From Diphasiastrum complanatum (taxonomy: Eukaryota > Streptophyta > Lycopodiopsida > Lycopodiales > Lycopodiaceae), in NCBI GenBank assembly GCA_029204225.1, contig CM055100.1, forward strand, positions 3,259,089 to 3,323,088: a stretch of 64,000 nucleotides of DNA, given 5' to 3'. Under the pieces are notes generated by a model. That model saw only the letters and a program-made list of their open reading frames with translations. It was not told the origin of the DNA and searched no databases. The position numbers and the translations under genes were made by a program. This document shows, one piece after another, positions 11,660 through 22,985 of this stretch. Within the stretch, counting starts at the first letter, position 1, and the number at the start of each line of letters is the position of its first letter.

Positions 11660-12359
11660 TGTTGCAAGGGCATGGCATCCTGCGCGTATAATCCCATGAC
11701 CCAATGAGCACGCAAGTTGAGTTGTAAATAGAATAATAGACTTGGGCCCCTTTGTAATTAAAATAAAACTTGAGGCCCAAAGTCATTTTAAACTTAGAAG
11801 TCTATTATTTTAGAGTTGGGTCCAAATGGAGACTCATATGAATCATGTGAAATCCAATGTACTTTTTTAAGACCTTTGGATAAAGTTGGGTCCAAGATGA
11901 ATGGATAGGATTAGTGTACATATTAACCAATAGTATTTTGGGGCAAGGGCCTTCCCCATTTATAAAAAGGCACCTCATGTACTCTATTTTGCATGCTTAA
12001 TGAGAAGGAGAAAACTCTACCAAATTGGAGAGCCAAGCATCCTCATTTGCTAAGCACTCATGCTAATGCTTTTGTTGTGTGTTTCTAATTGTTTCCATTT
12101 CTATGTTGTTGTTTTAATAGTTATGGTTTCTCCATGCATCTTGAGCTTTTGAGCTAACCTCCCTCTCCACTTTATCTCTCTCTTTCTCTCTTCTCCTCTC
12201 TATCTCTTCTATTCTTCTCTTCTCTTTCACACAAAATCATGATGAATGATTAGTTTAGTAGAGTAGAGTTAGGGGTGTGTAGTGTTAGTGTGATAGAGTT
12301 AGAGAAAAAGTAGAGAACTATCTAAAAGTAGCATCTATTCATAGTTAGGCACCTATCCA
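11660..12359 (+). repeat. LTR-like end of element A, plus copy
   Basis: It starts TGTTGCAAGGGC 22 bp after the A stop codon and ends CCTATCCA at the point where homology to the minus copy ceases. Inside are a CCAAT box (11,926), TATAAAAA (11,961-11,968) and a CT-rich tract before a TG-rich end, an order typical of U3-R-U5. It directly abuts a LINE fragment at 12,360. The TG...CA ends and the downstream promoter support an LTR; the lack of a polypurine tract argues against. Confidence 0.45.
11926..11968 (+). promoter_or_regulatory. CCAAT and TATA boxes in the A LTR-like end
   Basis: CCAAT at about 11,926 and TATAAAAA at 11,961-11,968 are spaced about 35 bp apart. The TATA box is conserved in the inverted copy (minus strand, 3055-3064), although the flanking sequence has drifted. 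This would drive transcription outward to the right of the plus copy. Confidence 0.5.
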
Positions 12360-12371
12360 GTGTTATTGACT

Positions 12372-13130
12372 ATCTCATGGGGTCATCATCCCTCATTCCA
12401 CTCATATCACACTTCGAGGTCATTCTCACAACTCTCTCTGATCACTCTTTTTTATCCTTCCACTTGGGCTCTGTCCCAGCTTCACGAACCCCACCTTGTT
12501 CCTCCATCGATTGTGCTCCCAGATATACCTTCTCTCACCCCTACATTGAGACTTACCAAGAAGCCCTCGCTTCTTTACTCCATCACTTCTCGCACGATAG
12601 CCCATTGGAGTCACAGGCCCATTTCCTTACCACCTCACTTCAAGCAGCCGCCTCAGTTTCCTTTCTATCCACACCCCACCGACACACGCAATCACGCCAA
12701 CTCGCCCTGCTCAGCCTCCGTGGTTTGATGACGAGTGTCATTCACTACACCTCCGTGTTACACATGATCCACTTATTCCACTCATTGTTCGTCGATCTCT
12801 CCACATACACTCCGCCAGCAAAAGTGTGCCTACGAAGAGCAAAAGGGGAGAAGCCTCGTTGCTTCCCTATCTAATTCCTCTACAAGTGCCTTTTGGCATG
12901 CATTCCTCGTGCTCCATTCCCTCTTCTTGATGACCTACACGTCTGGTCCACCTACGCTACCTCACTATACACCATACCAACTAACTCACCCATTTCCATC
13001 TCCCCCTGCCCATGTGAATTCACCTTCTTCACCTCTGATATGGTCATTGAGGCCATAAAGAGAATGAAGACCCTGTTGGATTTCTATCCTCTCCATCCCT
13101 ATCTCTATCTCTACTAATCTAGATCCATTC
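12372..13130 (+). pseudogene. LINE ORF2 fragment: end of endonuclease to start of RT
   Basis: The frame begins in the last endonuclease block (LSDHSFLSFHL, the usual SDH catalytic His block), runs through the endonuclease-RT linker with the LINE phrase WFDDECHSLHLRVTHDP (in a shifted frame at about 12,718-12,768), and ends at the start of RT (FTSDMVIEAIKRMK). Several frameshifts are present. It is truncated on both sides: the A LTR abuts it at 12,360 and it stops before the RT catalytic region. It is probably related to the minus-strand LINEs elsewhere in this window. Confidence 0.7.
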
Positions 13131-13183
13131 ATTATGCTACAGTCGCATACCCTGCAGAATATGTTTTAAGTCATTCCTGCAAT

Positions 13184-14042
13184 GTGACAAAAAATATGAA
13201 AAAGACGAAGTTGTCACATTTTTTCGAAGGTGTCACAATTTTTTGAGCCCGACGTTTCCTTGTCCGAAGTCTGAACAGAGCTCTTGTAAGAAGCGAAGTC
13301 TTCGACTTCCTTGCCATCGAAGTCACTGACTTCGACATATTCTCAAGGCAAGCTACGAAGTCCTCGACTTCCACGTCATCGACTTCTCCAAAAGTCGACG
13401 TGATGTGCCAACTCACAAAAGTTGATATCTCTACATTTTTCATCTCAGAGAATGATTATCATCTTAGAGCATAATCAGATATCTTAGATCAAGTATTGAA
13501 TAGTTAGGTCTCTCTTTCAAGCCTGCGAACTTGAACACTCTTGAGCATTCTAGCTCACTTCTTTAGAGTTGATTAGAGATTGCTATTGCGCTCACTGCTT
13601 ATTAGCATTGCGCTTAATTCAGACTTTTATTTAGTCGTTCAGAGATAGTTTAGAGTACGTAGCTTCAATCTGCAAATTTGTTGTACTCATTTACATATGT
13701 TTCGTCTCATACTGAATCCATATCATATTTTTATTGTGTTCAGGTTTGTCTCAGAATGTATGTGTTTTTGTAGTTCCTCACGATAAATTATTTGTCTAAT
13801 AATTCAATGCTTAAATGTTCGGCTACGTAATCACAGTAGTACTAATGATTGCAAAGTTAGTTACTATAAGATCCAACGTGATTTCTATCACTATTGTTTT
13901 GTTTGAAATTGATAGACGTACTCATGCATAGAGAAAGAGGAAGATAGTTTATTTCGCTGCGCACGATAAGTTTTCTTTCTTGTCGTTCAAATTCTTTTTA
14001 TTCGATTCTCTTTTGCCTATCTTTACACACCTCTTTCCAACA
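13184..14042 (+). repeat. 5' LTR of copia-2
   Basis: From 13,426 to 14,042 this matches the 3' LTR (17,917-18,506) closely and ends in the same TTTCCAACA, directly before a primer site. Its first about 240 bp do not match the 3' LTR and instead hold palindromes (13,295-13,371). The start at TGTGACA (13,184) is a guess. The U3 part has therefore been exchanged or belongs to a subfamily variant. Confidence 0.75.
13295..13371. repeat. three perfect 6-7 bp palindromes with 3-nt loops
   Basis: GAAGTC-TTC-GACTTC (13,295-13,309), CGAAGTC-ACT-GACTTCG (13,318-13,334) and GAAGTC-CTC-GACTTC (13,357-13,371). A further half-site pair lies just after. They sit in the U3 part of the copia-2 5' LTR, where transcription-factor or recombination sites would lie. 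They are not present in the 3' LTR of the same element. Confidence 0.9.
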
Positions 14043-14054
14043 TAGTATCAGAGC
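14043..14054 (+). other. copia-2 primer-binding site
   Basis: TAGTATCAGAGC follows the LTR end directly and differs by one base from the usual TGGTATCAGAGC, which pairs with the 3' end of initiator tRNA-Met. Confidence 0.85.
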
Positions 14055-14221
14055 GTTGATTCTTCTTCAAGGCCTAATAGTATAACAGAGCGCAAGCTCT
14101 TCTACTTGATATCTTTCACGATATCAAATTATTCTTCAGTTCGAATCAATTTGTTTCGGTATCAGAGAATTGATTTCCACAGCACGATATTTCTCTTAAC
14201 GTCGACATACTAAAGTTCTAG

Positions 14222-17200
14222 ATGGATTCTCAAAGTAAAGCCGGTCTTATCGCATACAAGCTGAATGGATCCAATTATCATTTATGGATATTTAAGATGA
14301 AGACCTTGCTAATTGCCAACGAGTTGTGAGATGTTGTTATAGGTATTGAAGTGAAGCCTGAAGATGACACAAAAGACTCAAAATGGACATCGAAGGATGT
14401 TAAAGCTTTCGCGCTTATTATCCTCAATATATCAAATACTCAAATTGGCCACATAGCTGAAGCCAAAACTTCAAAAGAAGTTTGGGACATCCTGAGCTCA
14501 CTATATGATGTGAGAGACGTAACTACCAAGTTACATCTTTGAAGGAAATTCTTCACACTCAAGATGTCGAATAATGATTCTCTTCAGAATCATATTAACT
14601 AGTTTAAGAATCTCTTGCAACAGATGGCCACTGTCGGATCAGTCATAGATGATCAAGATGCAATCATGACATTGCTTTCAAGCCTGCCCTCTAATGATGA
14701 TCATCATTACATACTCAGATTTAACTCTTACCAGAGTTATCATTATGTTGCTGCAAGAAGATAATCAAAGAAGTCAGGACACTTTGTCTACCTCTTCATC
14801 TCATGTTCTATATATCAACAAGGGCTCAAAACGACAAAAGCAGAACAACTCCAAGCAGTCTACATCGAATCAGAAGCAAACTCAAAATCAAGGACAATCA
14901 TCGAATCCACATTCATCGAAGAAGAAGATGTTTTGCAGGTATTGCAAGCGCAATAACCATGAGATCCAGGATTGTCGAATTCTCAAAGCGAAGAATGCAA
15001 CCAAGCAACCTGATCAATAAGCAAATATAGTTACATCATCTCCTAAAGTCGAAATGGACGAAGCCGCTTTTATGGTCACAAAGACAAATACGCGAATTTA
15101 GATGATTCGTGGTTTCTGGATTTCGGAGCTACTCAACACATGACCAATCATCATGAGATTTTTCATTTCTACACGTCTTACAACACAAAGAAGCACGTTC
15201 ATCTTGGTGATGATAGCACTCACACTATCGAAGGTGAAGGTACTGTAAGATTAAGATCTCAGTATGATCAATTCAAACTACTGTCAAAAGTTTTGTATGT
15301 TCCTAAACTCTCTACAAATCTGTTATCAATAAGTAAAATTACAGATTTAGGTCATAAAGTGGAGTTTGAGTCTGATCAATGCAGAATTATCGATAGGAGT
15401 AATAAGATCCTTGCACTCAGCAAGAGGCAGAGATACTTATATAGATTGGCACATTGTTATTCTGATTCTAGTAAAGTCTTGAAAACCTCTGTTCTTGTCA
15501 ATAAAGCATTACTATGGCATCATTGCTTAGGACACTTGAATTATGCATCTGTTTCAAACATGTCCAGACAATCCCTAACACTTGATCTCGACTATCCTTC
15601 CGACAAAGTCGATCTCTCTATCTGCCATAGCTGCATTATTGAAAAACAAACTAGTATTCCTTTTAGATCGGGTCATAGGCATGCAGCAAAAGGTCAGTTA
15701 GATGTTTTTCATTCAGATATATGTGGACCTATGCAAACTCCATCATTACTAGATGCAAAGTATTTCATTACCTTTATTGACGAATTCTCCAGAAGAACAT
15801 ATGTTTACTTCATCAAGCAGAAATCAGAAGCTTTCATCAAGTTCAGACAATCCAAGAGCATGCAGAAAATCAAACTGGCAAACGAATCAAAGCACTGAGA
15901 TCAGACAACGGGGGAGAATATATCTCCACCAAATTCAAGGAGTACTGCCTTAACAACGACATTGAACAACAATACATTACCTCCTATTCACCTCAGTCAA
16001 ATGGTCTTGTTGAGAGAAAGAACAGAACCTTAGTCGAATCGGCAAAGTGCATGTTATCTATCACATGCGACACTTCCGAAGTCCTTCTGGGCTGAAGCTG
16101 TTTCAATAGCAAACTATATTCAGAACAGATGTCCTACTAAAGGTCTCTTAGACAAAATATCATTCAAAATTTGGACAGGTACCAGATCCTCTTTATCAAA
16201 CTTACGAGTTTTTGGATGTACTACTTATGCGCAGATTCCTCATGATCTTAGAAAAAGCTCGACTACCAAAGTATCAAATGTATTTTCATCAGCTACACTA
16301 CTTCAGATCAAGCCTACAAGTTGTTCGATCCCATCGAGTCGAAGATATTCACTAGCAGGGATGTCATCTTCATCGAAGATTAGTTTATCAACCTCAAGGG
16401 AAAAGGCAAAGCCCATATAGCTGACTCTTCGGTTTCATCCGACATATTGAACTTCGAGGTTCCTCAGTCGACTATTCTCATTGAAGGTCCAAGCTCATCC
16501 ACTTTTGACGCATATCAATGGCGAATCCGAAGATGATGATGTTGCAATTCAACAACTACAGTATGATGAAAATGATCAACTTCCTCTATTTCCCATAAGA
16601 TCATCAAGAACTAGCAGACCACCTATAAGGTATATCGACAAGTCTGCAGCCTACCTTCCAAACATGGACGATTGTCAAATTACCTGCTAGCAGAAACGTA
16701 GTTGATTGCAAATGGATTTTCAAAGTCAAATACAAAGTAGACGGAAGATCAACAGAAAAGCTTGACTTGTTGCTATAGGATTTTCTCAGATATACAATGT
16801 CGATTATACTGAGACCTTTAATCCAGTAGTCAAGCATTCTTCTATTCGACTTTTATTATCGTTTGTTGCTGGAATAGATTTGGAAATACTTCAAATGGAT
16901 GTACAGACATCATATCTCAATGGAGTCATCGAAGAAGACATATACATGGTGCAACCCGAAGGTTATATTATCAAAGATAAACACAATCATGACTAACCTT
17001 GGTATGACACATTGGAAGGCTCTTATCAGAGTCATGAGATATCTTCGAGCTACTATGGACTTTTTTATTTGTTATGGAGCAGTCGACAACGACAAACTCA
17101 ATTTACTCATTGGTTTCACAGATGCAAGTTGTACAAGAGATATAGACACTCGTAAATTCACTTATGGATTTACATTCTTCCTTAACAATGGTCCAATTTC

Positions 17201-17572
17201 CTGGAACAATCGCAAGCAATCTTCGATAGCTCTATCTTCTACAAAATTAGAGTATATCGCAGCCTCAAGCAATTTGATTGAGAAACTTACTTTCAGATAT
17301 CAGTCTGAATCAATATGCTCCGATATTATTATTTTATTAATCAAAGTGCTATTGCCTTGTCAGCCAACCCTAGATTTCATTCTAGGAGTAAGCACATTGA
17401 ACTCAAGTAGAAGCAAAGTTCTCGACAAAGAGGTCAGATTGCAGTACTATCGAACGCAAGATATGACAACAAATATTTTTACCAAAGCATTAAGCTTGGA
17501 TGCACACAGAAATTTTTGTGCAGAACTAAGTTTAAAAGTGAAGCATTCATGGATTCAGATTAGGAAGGGGAG
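14222..17572 (+). pseudogene. copia-2 gag-pol, heavily decayed, most of RT deleted
   Basis: Gag starts at 14,222 (MDSQSKAGLIAYKLNGSNY) and has in-frame stops at about 14,327 and 14,540. The zinc knuckle CRYCKRNNHEIQDC is at about 14,940. The protease has WFLDFGATQHMT (usual DSG changed to DFG) at about 15,110, followed by pre-integrase LWHHCLGHLNYASV and integrase start HSDICGPMQ, FIDEFSRRTYVYF. A frameshift at about 15,890 leads to SDNGGEYIST-like and SPQSNGLVERKNRT segments. Of RT only the first blocks remain (WIFKVKYKVDG, QMDVQTSYLNGVIEEDIY); the sequence then jumps at about 16,985 to RNase H (IGFTDASCTRDIDTRKFTYG, then SSTKLEYIAAS), so the catalytic YVDD is gone. It ends at a purine tract (AGGAAGGGGAG) before the 3' LTR. 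Not functional. Confidence 0.88.
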
Positions 17573-18506
17573 TGTTGAATTATTCTCCTACTAATCGATT
17601 AATCGACATTTTAATCTCCGTCCAGCTCATTAGCCAGACCTGCAGTTTTCTTCGTGTTTCTACACAGTCTGCAGAAGTACTCGAGAATCGCTCACAGGTG
17701 CATCCGACATATTGACGTTCGAATATCTTGTCGGGTGAAAGACAGTTTATTGTTCGCCTTAAATTAAAACTAAAGAATTTCTTGTAGGATTCACTGGATG
17801 GATGCTAGCTCACTTTGGATGGATGACAGCTCACTATCCATTATGATTGACGACCAATTTAGTTGTCCTACTATTGGACATTGCCGTATTTGCTTAAGTA
17901 TAAATAGCTGCTCATATTTCTACATTTTTCATCTTAGAGAATGATTATCATCTTAGAGCATAATCAAAGATCTTAGATCAAGTATTGAATAGTTAGCTCT
18001 CTCTCTCAAGCTTGCGATCTTGAATTCTAGCTCACTTCTTTAGAGTTGATTAGAGATTGCTGTTGCGCTCACTGCTTATTAGCATTGCGCTTAATTCAAA
18101 CTTTTATTTAGTCGCTCAGAGATAGTTTAGAGTACGTGGCTTCGATCCGCAAATTTGTTGTACTCATTTACATATGTTTCATCTCATACTAAATCAATAT
18201 TATATTTTTATTGTGTTCAAGTTTGTCTCATAATGTATGCGTTTCTGTAGTTCCTCGTGACAAATTATTTGTCTGATAATTCAATGCTTAAATGTTTGGC
18301 TATGTAATCATTGTAGTACTAATGATTTCAAAGTTACTTACTGTAAGATCGAATGTGATTTCTATCACTATTGTTTTGTTTGAAATTGATAGGCGTACTC
18401 ATGCATAGAGAAAGAGGAAGATAGTTTATTCCGCTTTCTTTCTTGTCGTTCAAATTCTTTTTATTCGATTCTTTTCGACCTATCTTTTACACACCTCTTT
18501 CCAACA
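17573..18506 (+). repeat. 3' LTR of copia-2
   Basis: 934 bp from TGTTGAATTATTC, right after a polypurine tract, to TTTCCAACA. The right 590 bp match the 5' LTR; the left 340 bp do not. It contains the TATA box and the promoter-like stretch. Directly after it, minus-strand LINE reverse transcriptase begins, so the element inserted into, or was joined to, that LINE. No matching target duplication is seen at the two ends. Confidence 0.88.
17899..17906 (+). promoter_or_regulatory. TATA box of copia-2 3' LTR
   Basis: TATAAATA lies about 20-30 bp upstream of the first sequence shared with the 5' LTR, so it marks the likely end of U3. Confidence 0.6.
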
Positions 18507-20114
18507 TTGAAGACCATCACTTTGGTCTTCTCAATGTTAACCCGCAAACCTCATATAGTGCAGAAACCATGAAGATTGTCCAACTGTCTCTATAATCCCT
18601 CTCTAGTCGAAGAGACTAAAGCAACATCATCTGCATATAGGAGAATGGCAATCAGAATATCTCCAAGTCGGCAACCTGTACCAAAAGTCTACTCAATGAC
18701 TCTCTCAAGCTCATAAATATATAGTCCGAATAGTGTAGATGAACAACCCTGTTTCACCCCGATGATACTCCATATATGCTTTGAGAGACTAGTGTCACCC
18801 CAAAAGCATTCAAGAACTCGCTCATAAAGTGCCATCACGGCTAGAACTGTGTCAGAGGAGAAGCCAAGATCATGTAGTTGTTGGATGAGAAGAAAGCGTG
18901 GGATAGAATCAAAGGCTTTCTTGAAGTCAACAAAGCACTAGTAAACCCTCTGTCTCCTATGCTTGGCCTCCTCAATGATAGCTCAAAGAGTGAAGACATT
19001 ATCTGTGGTAGAGTGGTGCGCACGAAAGCCAGCCTGGCCCAATGCATGTAGTCTCTTGGACTCAGCCTCAGAGCTGATTGCTGACTGAAGTATAGTACCA
19101 TAAAGCTTCGCTATAATATGGCCAATCATGATAGTACGGTAATCATCATTATTCATGGGGTCACTATTTTTGTGGATGAGATGGATGATATTAGTACACC
19201 AAGAGTGGAGAAAGCCTGATATGACAACACGATTAAGCAGATTGGCTAGAGTGGGTGAGAGTAGGTCTGTAGCATGGATCAGAAGTTGTGATTCGAGGTC
19301 TTCTATGTCTTTAGTGCGGTGGGTCTGTTGGGATTCAAGAGGTAGGGTCAACTAACAATGCATGTTGCAACAAATGCAGTAGCAGGGAATCCTTAGTGCA
19401 TGAGACTAAGTCTATCGATTTAGATTGTGCCCGCCACTATGAGGACAACATGTGTAGCTGTCTGAATCAGGCCAACAGGCTAGGCCTTTATAAATGGCTA
19501 GCTTGTGAGCTTCTCCTAGTTGCAATAGATACTCACTGTAACCAATGATAGGGTCCAGTGCGTTGGCTGAAGTCCTGGTAACTCCCATATCATCACAATC
19601 AATGGCTCGTATGCGTAGATGGTCGTCAGCATCATGGAACTCTACCTGTCGTGCAACTGTTATGGCGTTTAAATCACCAATAAGAAGAATAGAATCTCGA
19701 TCTGAAAATCTGATAATATATGTGGAGAGATCAATGAAGGGAGAGCCGATGCCCTCTACATAAGAGGAGGACTCTGGAGGAAAGTAGCATGCTGCAATGA
19801 AGAGATCCTTGGCTAGTTCAATATCACGTCCAATGAGATGGACCCATATATAACGTGCATACTCATCATATCTAATAAACTCTATAATCGGGTGTAGTGA
19901 CTCTTTGTATAAACATGTGACCCCACTCGAACCTCTACCACTCGTGGATCTCGCCTCTACCATGTATACCGAGTCCCATATGTAGCCTAAGAAGGTAGGT
20001 AGCCCTCTGATCTGGCTCTCATGTCTCTCCATAAAGAACAAAATATCCCTATTTGTAACGAAATCCATAAGGTCGTTGGCAGTAGATAAAAGGTATAACG
20101 TTACAATTCCAAAT

Positions 20115-20116
<2 letters not shown>
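18507..20116 (-). pseudogene. LINE ORF2: endonuclease and reverse transcriptase (LINE-1 copy)
   Basis: Minus-strand apurinic-type endonuclease at 20,100-19,412 (RDILFFMERHESQI, GSSGVTCLY, LLIGDLNAITVARQ for the G-D-x-N block). A break at about 19,400-19,350 leads into RT (IHKNSDPMNNDDYRTI, LGQAGFRAHHSTTDN, FVDFKKAFDSI, GVKQGCSSTLF, LYADDVAL). The catalytic YADD is intact. The frame is lost in places, and the RT thumb is cut at 18,507 by the copia-2 LTR (last LINE residues about VNIEKTKVMVF). The 5' side ends near the endonuclease start at a (GA)n tract. Non-LTR retrotransposon of plant L1-like organisation. Confidence 0.88.

Positions 20117-20184
<68 letters not shown>
20117..20184. repeat. 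(GA)n microsatellite, 68 bp
   Basis: Uninterrupted GA dinucleotides immediately upstream (in LINE sense, (TC)n) of the truncated LINE endonuclease. It is a possible insertion target. Confidence 0.97.
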
Positions 20185-20187
<3 letters not shown>

Positions 20188-20606
20188 GCTTTCAAAATGC
20201 TATCGAAAAATCAAAGGGCACTTTTAAGAAATGTGTTTGTCAAAGGAAAAATTGTCCTGACTGGAACTGAATAGAGTAATGCCCATGTGAGGATTACGAT
20301 ACCCCTCCTCTATAAGTCATGACCAAAATTAACACACCCTTCTACATTAACATAGGTAAAAGGAAAAGGGGGGCACTTATTATGCCATATCATGACGTAG
20401 GTAAGCCTTGCCACTCCCGCTGCTGCCATATACATTGGCCCTTGCCTCTACCCTCGTGAAGATTGAGGTTATTATAAATTTGCATGCTAGACACACCATC
20501 AATCTAAAACGCGTGCAATGTAGACACATGCCCAACATCCTCACTAATCCTACCCAACAAAACAACAACCCACAACAAAAATAACCCACACCGTTGGTGG
20601 GTTTGC

Positions 20607-20608
<2 letters not shown>

Positions 20609-20658
<50 letters not shown>

Positions 20659-20672
20659 CACACACACACACA
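20609..20672. repeat. (GA)n followed by (CA)n microsatellite
   Basis: About 44 bp of GA, then GACAGA and about 20 bp of CA. The 420 bp between this and the tract at 20,117-20,184 hold no recognisable gene. Confidence 0.95.
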
Positions 20673-20689
20673 TATGCTTGCTGCATGAG

Positions 20690-22386
20690 AGACTATACGC
20701 TGCATATAGACGACCACGGGCTTTTTTGAGTTCGAATTGGTTTGTTGTTGTGCATTGACTGCCCAGGCAGCTTTGCTGTTGAATAGGAGAAAGGAGTCTA
20801 TGAAACCTCTCCAGCTTGATGGCTGTGGGAATATCTTTACAAGGATAGCATTATCAGTTCGACTATTTCATGCAAAGGCACAAAGATTTTCCATTTCTTG
20901 AAAACCTGTATTGGGTTTCACCAGGAATGCCCAAAGCTTTATTCAACTAAAAAAATTTCACCTTTTGAAAACCAAGAGACCATTTTTGTGTGTTTTTGAA
21001 TGAGCGGTATGGTTAGGCTGTGTCTATTGAATGACACTGTGGAAGAAAATGCCAAACCAGCTAGGGCATGGAATGCTGCCAAGAACGCTCGCAAAATAAA
21101 CGAACCTAAGGACAGCGTATTGCATGAGAGAAGCTTGCAATTTAATGTGGTTTTCTATTCAGGCCAGGTACGCCTAACTAGAAGGGCCTTTCGAGATGGA
21201 TTATGCTCTACGAAGCCATATTGTAGACGTAGCAAAATACCAGAAATATGAATTACTAACAAGATGATGACTTTTTGTTTCCTTTTTCTTTCACGTTAGA
21301 TCCAATATATATCACTGAAGGGACCAGATAGAGACAAAGCCCGAAAATTCTCTCTAAACGTAACTGTGCAGGATTACTTGTTTGTAATTTTGTAAACATC
21401 ACATTTTGCACATATGGTACAAGGGCTTTTCTTGTACGTCCATCGAATCCAAGAGTATTTCCCTTGAAAACCCTTGACGGAGTTCTTGTTTTTCAAAGAA
21501 CTCATCAAGTGGAGAGCCACTGGTTGTCATATTATGTTCATGATTTGAAGGATCAATTGATGCTCCAGCCGCTACCTTCAAGAGCTCTATAAAGCAAGTA
21601 CAAAAGGCTCTGGAATGGCATTTTCCCGAGTAAGATGTTGAGATATAGCATCTTATAAATAATGCACAAGGATTCTCTTTTCGGGGTTAGGGTTAGAGCT
21701 GATATAGTAAAACAACAGGATTGTGAGATGTGGCCTTGTATTGAAGAGGCACATTTTTCTTTAGCACTTCTTCTCTATTGGAGTGACACAATGGAAGCAT
21801 GGTAGTATTTCTATATACCTCTAGAACTATTGGTTAAGTAGGCTAGATTGTTGTACATGTGGCCACCTGGATGAAGTCTTAGGACTCTTTCAACTGCTCC
21901 TCTATGATGCTTATGGTGTTTGTCATGATGCTTTTCTTTAGCATTCCTGGTCCATCTGTCTAGTATGCAAGCAACAGTCTTAAGAATTTAATCATGCTTC
22001 TTGATTTTGTGGCTCCTACTTCAACATGTCTGTTTTAGAGGCTCCATGGTTTATGCAATCAAAGTTATTTTGTTCTTGTTTTGTGGCTTCTACTTGCATC
22101 CTCTCCAATATTTGCAGTATCTTAACTGAACATGTAGAAAGTAAAGCTAGAGAGGACATGACCTGGCCATAAAAAATTGGAGGACCATAGCATATGCCAA
22201 ACCTGTGGAATGTGATTTGAACAAGGCTCGAATACAATCTGTATTACCCATTTGACATATATTTAAATCTGTGGGAGATGAAAGATGAACATCAACATCA
22301 AAGTCTTGGACATCAACATCAAAGCACTCAACATCAGCATCAGTAGTCCTTGAAATCAACATTACTAGGGTCCTGGGCTCATTGTT
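20690..22386. other. unassigned DNA
   Basis: AT-rich, without a convincing coding frame, LTR end or terminal repeat. Short open frames here (for example 21,000-21,251 plus) lack domains. A small degenerate repeat of CATCAACATCAAAG units lies at about 22,286-22,342. It may be old intergenic or intronic sequence. Confidence 0.5.
22286..22342. repeat. short degenerate tandem repeat
   Basis: CATCAACATCAAAG with CATCAACATCAAAGC and CATCAGCATCAG variants, about 20-bp period, three to four units. Confidence 0.6.
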
Positions 22387-22985
22387 TTAAGCTATTCTTA
22401 GCATCATCATTCTACACCACGTTTTTGTCTCAGCCTTGTGTTGCTCTATCTTCTCTTCCAACTCTTGAATCTTTGTAGGTTCTCCTTGTTTGCTTATTGC
22501 TGCCTCCAAAGAAATAATCCGGGGTAGCATGATTTCTCGTTCGATGGACATAGATTGAATGGTCGCTTGAAGCTGTCCCATTTCTTTTCATAAAGAGCTG
22601 AATTCTCGTTTGATCTGCTCGATGTAGGATAGAATGTACTGCTCAAATGATTTGGCAGGTGTATAGATTTCGGGAAGCAAGAAAGAGGAGCGAGCAGAGG
22701 GAGGGCAGGGAGTGTGGAACGCTGACCCTTTATCAACAACATCATTTGGAGTAGAAGTGGAGGCTCCATCTGTACTAGCAATGGAAGCATCATGATGGCA
22801 TTGAGCAAAATTTGCAGCGATGGTGGACAGTAGTACTAGCTCTTCAACAATGGTGGGCAGCGATGGTGACATCGCTGAGGTGGCAATCAGCGAGCAGTCA
22901 GGATCAACGGGCTGCACCAATGCGCCAACCAGTGCCCTCCATATGGCCTGTGGGCTGGCTGTCCCTCTAGTCGCCGACACTGTCT
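22387..22985 (-). pseudogene. LINE ORF1 fragment (nucleic-acid chaperone N-terminal half)
   Basis: The minus-strand frame has a Ser/Pro-rich N-terminus followed by a coiled coil (FEQYILSYIEQIKREFSS, one in-frame stop, then MGQLQATIQSMSIEREIML, IQELEEKIEQHKAETKTW). The end of the coiled coil parallels the ORF1 copy at 55.8-56.8 kb (LENQVEQHHTAVQSW), so I assign it to the same LINE family. The RRM-like half is missing. Upstream it carries CACCATCGCTGC repeats like those in the LINE 5' UTR at 55.6 kb. Confidence 0.65.

Larger units (their letters stand above)
2667..12359. repeat. fold-back structure: two A copies in inverted orientation
   Basis: Arms of about 2.6 kb (2667 to about 5290 and about 9740 to 12,359) are inverted copies of one another: same coiled-coil ORF, same C-terminal domain, same 700-bp LTR-like end. 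They diverge clearly by point changes and indels, so the structure is not recent. The 4.4-kb centre holds a truncated copia (minus) and the 5' half of the plus A ORF. Transcription through it could give a long hairpin RNA; this is inference. Confidence 0.75.

Noticed and set aside
2667-12359. Reading the fold-back as one LTR element with two 3' LTRs
   Set aside because: The flanks (TTCAC left, GTGTT right) are not a direct duplication and there is no primer site, so a single insertion event is not supported.
14043-14054. Primer-binding site considered as a tRNA gene fragment (also 48,656 and 49,705)
   Set aside because: Only 12 nt matching the tRNA-Met 3' end, adjacent to LTR ends; no tRNA body. 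No tRNA or rRNA gene was seen in the window.
20076-20270. Open frame reading as repeated Glu-Arg
   Set aside because: It is only the (GA)n tract translated; no gene.
21683-21697. GGGTTAGGGTTAG, like plant telomere repeat
   Set aside because: Barely two units; chance is sufficient, no longer tract nearby.
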